Of a stretch of 46,474 nucleotides of DNA, positions 45,582-46,474 are shown piece by piece. The notes under the pieces were generated by a model. That model saw only the letters and a program-made list of their open reading frames with translations. It made no database searches and was not told the DNA's origin. The stretch's first letter is position 1. Each line of letters starts with the position of its first letter. The translations under genes and the position numbers were made by a program. The DNA is from Actinocrinis puniceicyclus (GTDB lineage Bacteria; Actinomycetota; Actinomycetes; Streptomycetales; Catenulisporaceae): the NCBI RefSeq assembly GCF_018283645.1, contig NZ_JAGSXH010000044.1:1-46474 (forward strand). The letters run 5' to 3'.

Positions 45582-46321
45582 GCGTCCCCGGGAGCGGGCA
45601 GGGCGCCGCGCACCGGCCGGGCTGGGTGGCACGGGCCGAGGCGGCGGCGGACCGCGGCTGCGGCGAAATGGCACGCGGGTATCAGCCCGACGTGTCGCTG
45701 AGCACACACGTGCGGCCCGAACGCGAGGCCGCGTCGCCAGCGCGGCGGGAAGCGGAACCTCGGCCGGCCGGCGGCGCAGAGGCCGAGGCTCGCCGGCTCG
45801 CGTTGGACGCGCTCTCCCGAGCGGCTCGCACCCGCGGCCAGTTGGCGAGCCTGCTGCAGCGCAAGGGCGTCGCCCCGCAGGCGGCCGACGCGGTACTCGA
45901 CCGATTCGAGGAAGTGGGCCTGGTCGACGACGTCGGCTACGCCGAGTCCTTCGTCGAGTCCCGGCACCGCGTCCGCGGGCAGGGCGGCCGTGCTCTGTCC
46001 GCTGAACTGCGGCGCCGCGGCGTGGCCGACGAGGTCGTCGCGGACGCGGTCGCCGCGCTCGACCCGGAGCGGGAGTACGAGACCGCGTGCCGGATCGCCC
46101 GAGCTCGCTACGCGCGCATGCCGTCGGTGCCACCGGAGGTGAAGCTGCGCCGGCTGGCCGGTTTCCTGGCCCGCAAGGGCTATAGCGGTGCCATCGTGTC
46201 CCGCGCGGTGCGCCAGGTCGTCCAAGACGCGGCGGCCGAGGAGCGGGAAGCGGTCGAAGCCGCGGCGCAGGCCCTTGACGCGTTCGGCACCGAGAGCCCG
46301 GCAGCCGATGGCGAATGCTGA
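45578..46321 (+). CDS. recX: RecA regulator RecX
   Basis: 247 residues. RecX limits RecA filament growth by binding in the filament groove. The core (~90-220) shows the three-helix repeats: [73 protein letters not shown], and [26 protein letters not shown]. The first ~75 residues are low-complexity. GTG 45578 overlaps the recA stop (translational coupling); an ATG at 45669 is possible. Confidence 0.88.
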
Positions 46322-46339
46322 TAACTGGTCTGATAAGCG

Positions 46340-46474
46340 AGCTGGTTAGGGCTCGTCGCTAAATTATCTTTACATGTCCTGATTGTCCTGCCAGGATTCT
46401 GCTATGGCTGTGGTCATGGAGATCGACGAGCGGGTGCTGGCGGCGAAGTTCGAGGCGATCCTGCCGCATCTTGA
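46340..46474 (+). mobile_element. Left end of an ISAzo13-like insertion sequence (truncated by window)
   Basis: From about 46340 the sequence turns AT-richer (GCTCGTCGCTAAATTATC and on). An ATG at 46404 opens a frame reading MAVVMEIDERVLAAKFEAIL, then PHL, to the window end. This matches the start of ISAzo13 family transposases as I remember them. The exact end of the element and target duplication cannot be fixed here. Confidence 0.6.
46404..46474 (+). CDS. Transposase, ISAzo13 family (5' fragment)
   Basis: Only the first 23 residues are in the window. Assignment rests on the N-terminal pattern (ERVLAAKFEAILPHL) and the AT-rich leader that differs from recX. A full-length transposase would continue for ~400 codons beyond the window. 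Confidence 0.6.
   Translation, partial: MAVVMEIDERVLAAKFEAILPHL

Overview
The window is about 46.5 kb of very GC-rich DNA from an actinobacterium of the Streptomyces/Catenulispora type. This is inferred from the strong G/C bias at third codon positions, frequent GTG and TTG starts, the GuaB1-type IMPDH relative, a caa3-type CtaG, an N-terminally extended methionine aminopeptidase beside a PrimPol-like gene, and a recA promoter of the RecA-NDp/PafBC type. No species can be named. I see no rRNA, tRNA or CRISPR array.

Layout. 1-2.9 kb: a GT2 glycosyltransferase, an NTF2-fold protein divergent from a TetR regulator, and an HNH-motif lipoprotein. 3.2-7.4 kb: an AraC regulator divergent from an MFS drug exporter, an Fpg/Nei DNA glycosylase and an alpha/beta hydrolase. 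7.5-11.6 kb: a LacI-controlled catabolic unit (lacI, a Gfo/Idh/MocA-DUF6807 fusion, a cupin). 11.8-18.8 kb: lipid and acyl-CoA metabolism (PEP mutase-family lyase, fadB/fadA pair, AraC-type regulator, divergent CaiB/BaiF CoA-transferase). 18.8-21.3 kb: an AI-2E family membrane protein, a small protein ending in an amyloid-signalling-like motif, and a GNAT enzyme. 21.4-24.7 kb: a tiny secreted ORF, a cluster of CTAG-flanked mobile repeats, a SANT-like gene with a LexA-type box, and a DEAD-box helicase. 25.2-29.8 kb: housekeeping genes (PrimPol-like, map, panB, site-2 protease). 30.1-36.8 kb: a DeoR-controlled sugar ABC uptake system without an ATPase, with SIS and NagD-like enzymes. 37.2-42.3 kb: MgtC, a hexapeptide acyltransferase, GuaB1, a secreted Ig-like protein and CtaG. 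42.6-44.1 kb: an organoarsenical resistance cluster (arsI-like, arsR, arsN1-like). 44.2-46.5 kb: recA-recX with damage-response promoter elements, followed by the start of an ISAzo13-like insertion sequence.

The most unusual structure is a family of small palindromic elements. Two share 17-bp terminal inverted repeats flanked by CTAG (89 bp at 7.45 kb, 219 bp at 21.7 kb). In both cases the element's terminal CTAG supplies the TAG stop codon of the adjoining gene. A third, divergent relative at 2.95-3.17 kb keeps the same ~58-bp core and fills the gap between two convergent genes. The second item is a 129-residue protein whose C-terminus resembles the RHIM/BASS-like amyloid motifs of bacterial NLR-type signalling. 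The third is a probable LexA box in front of an uncharacterised SANT-like gene; it is almost the same sequence as the box in front of recA.
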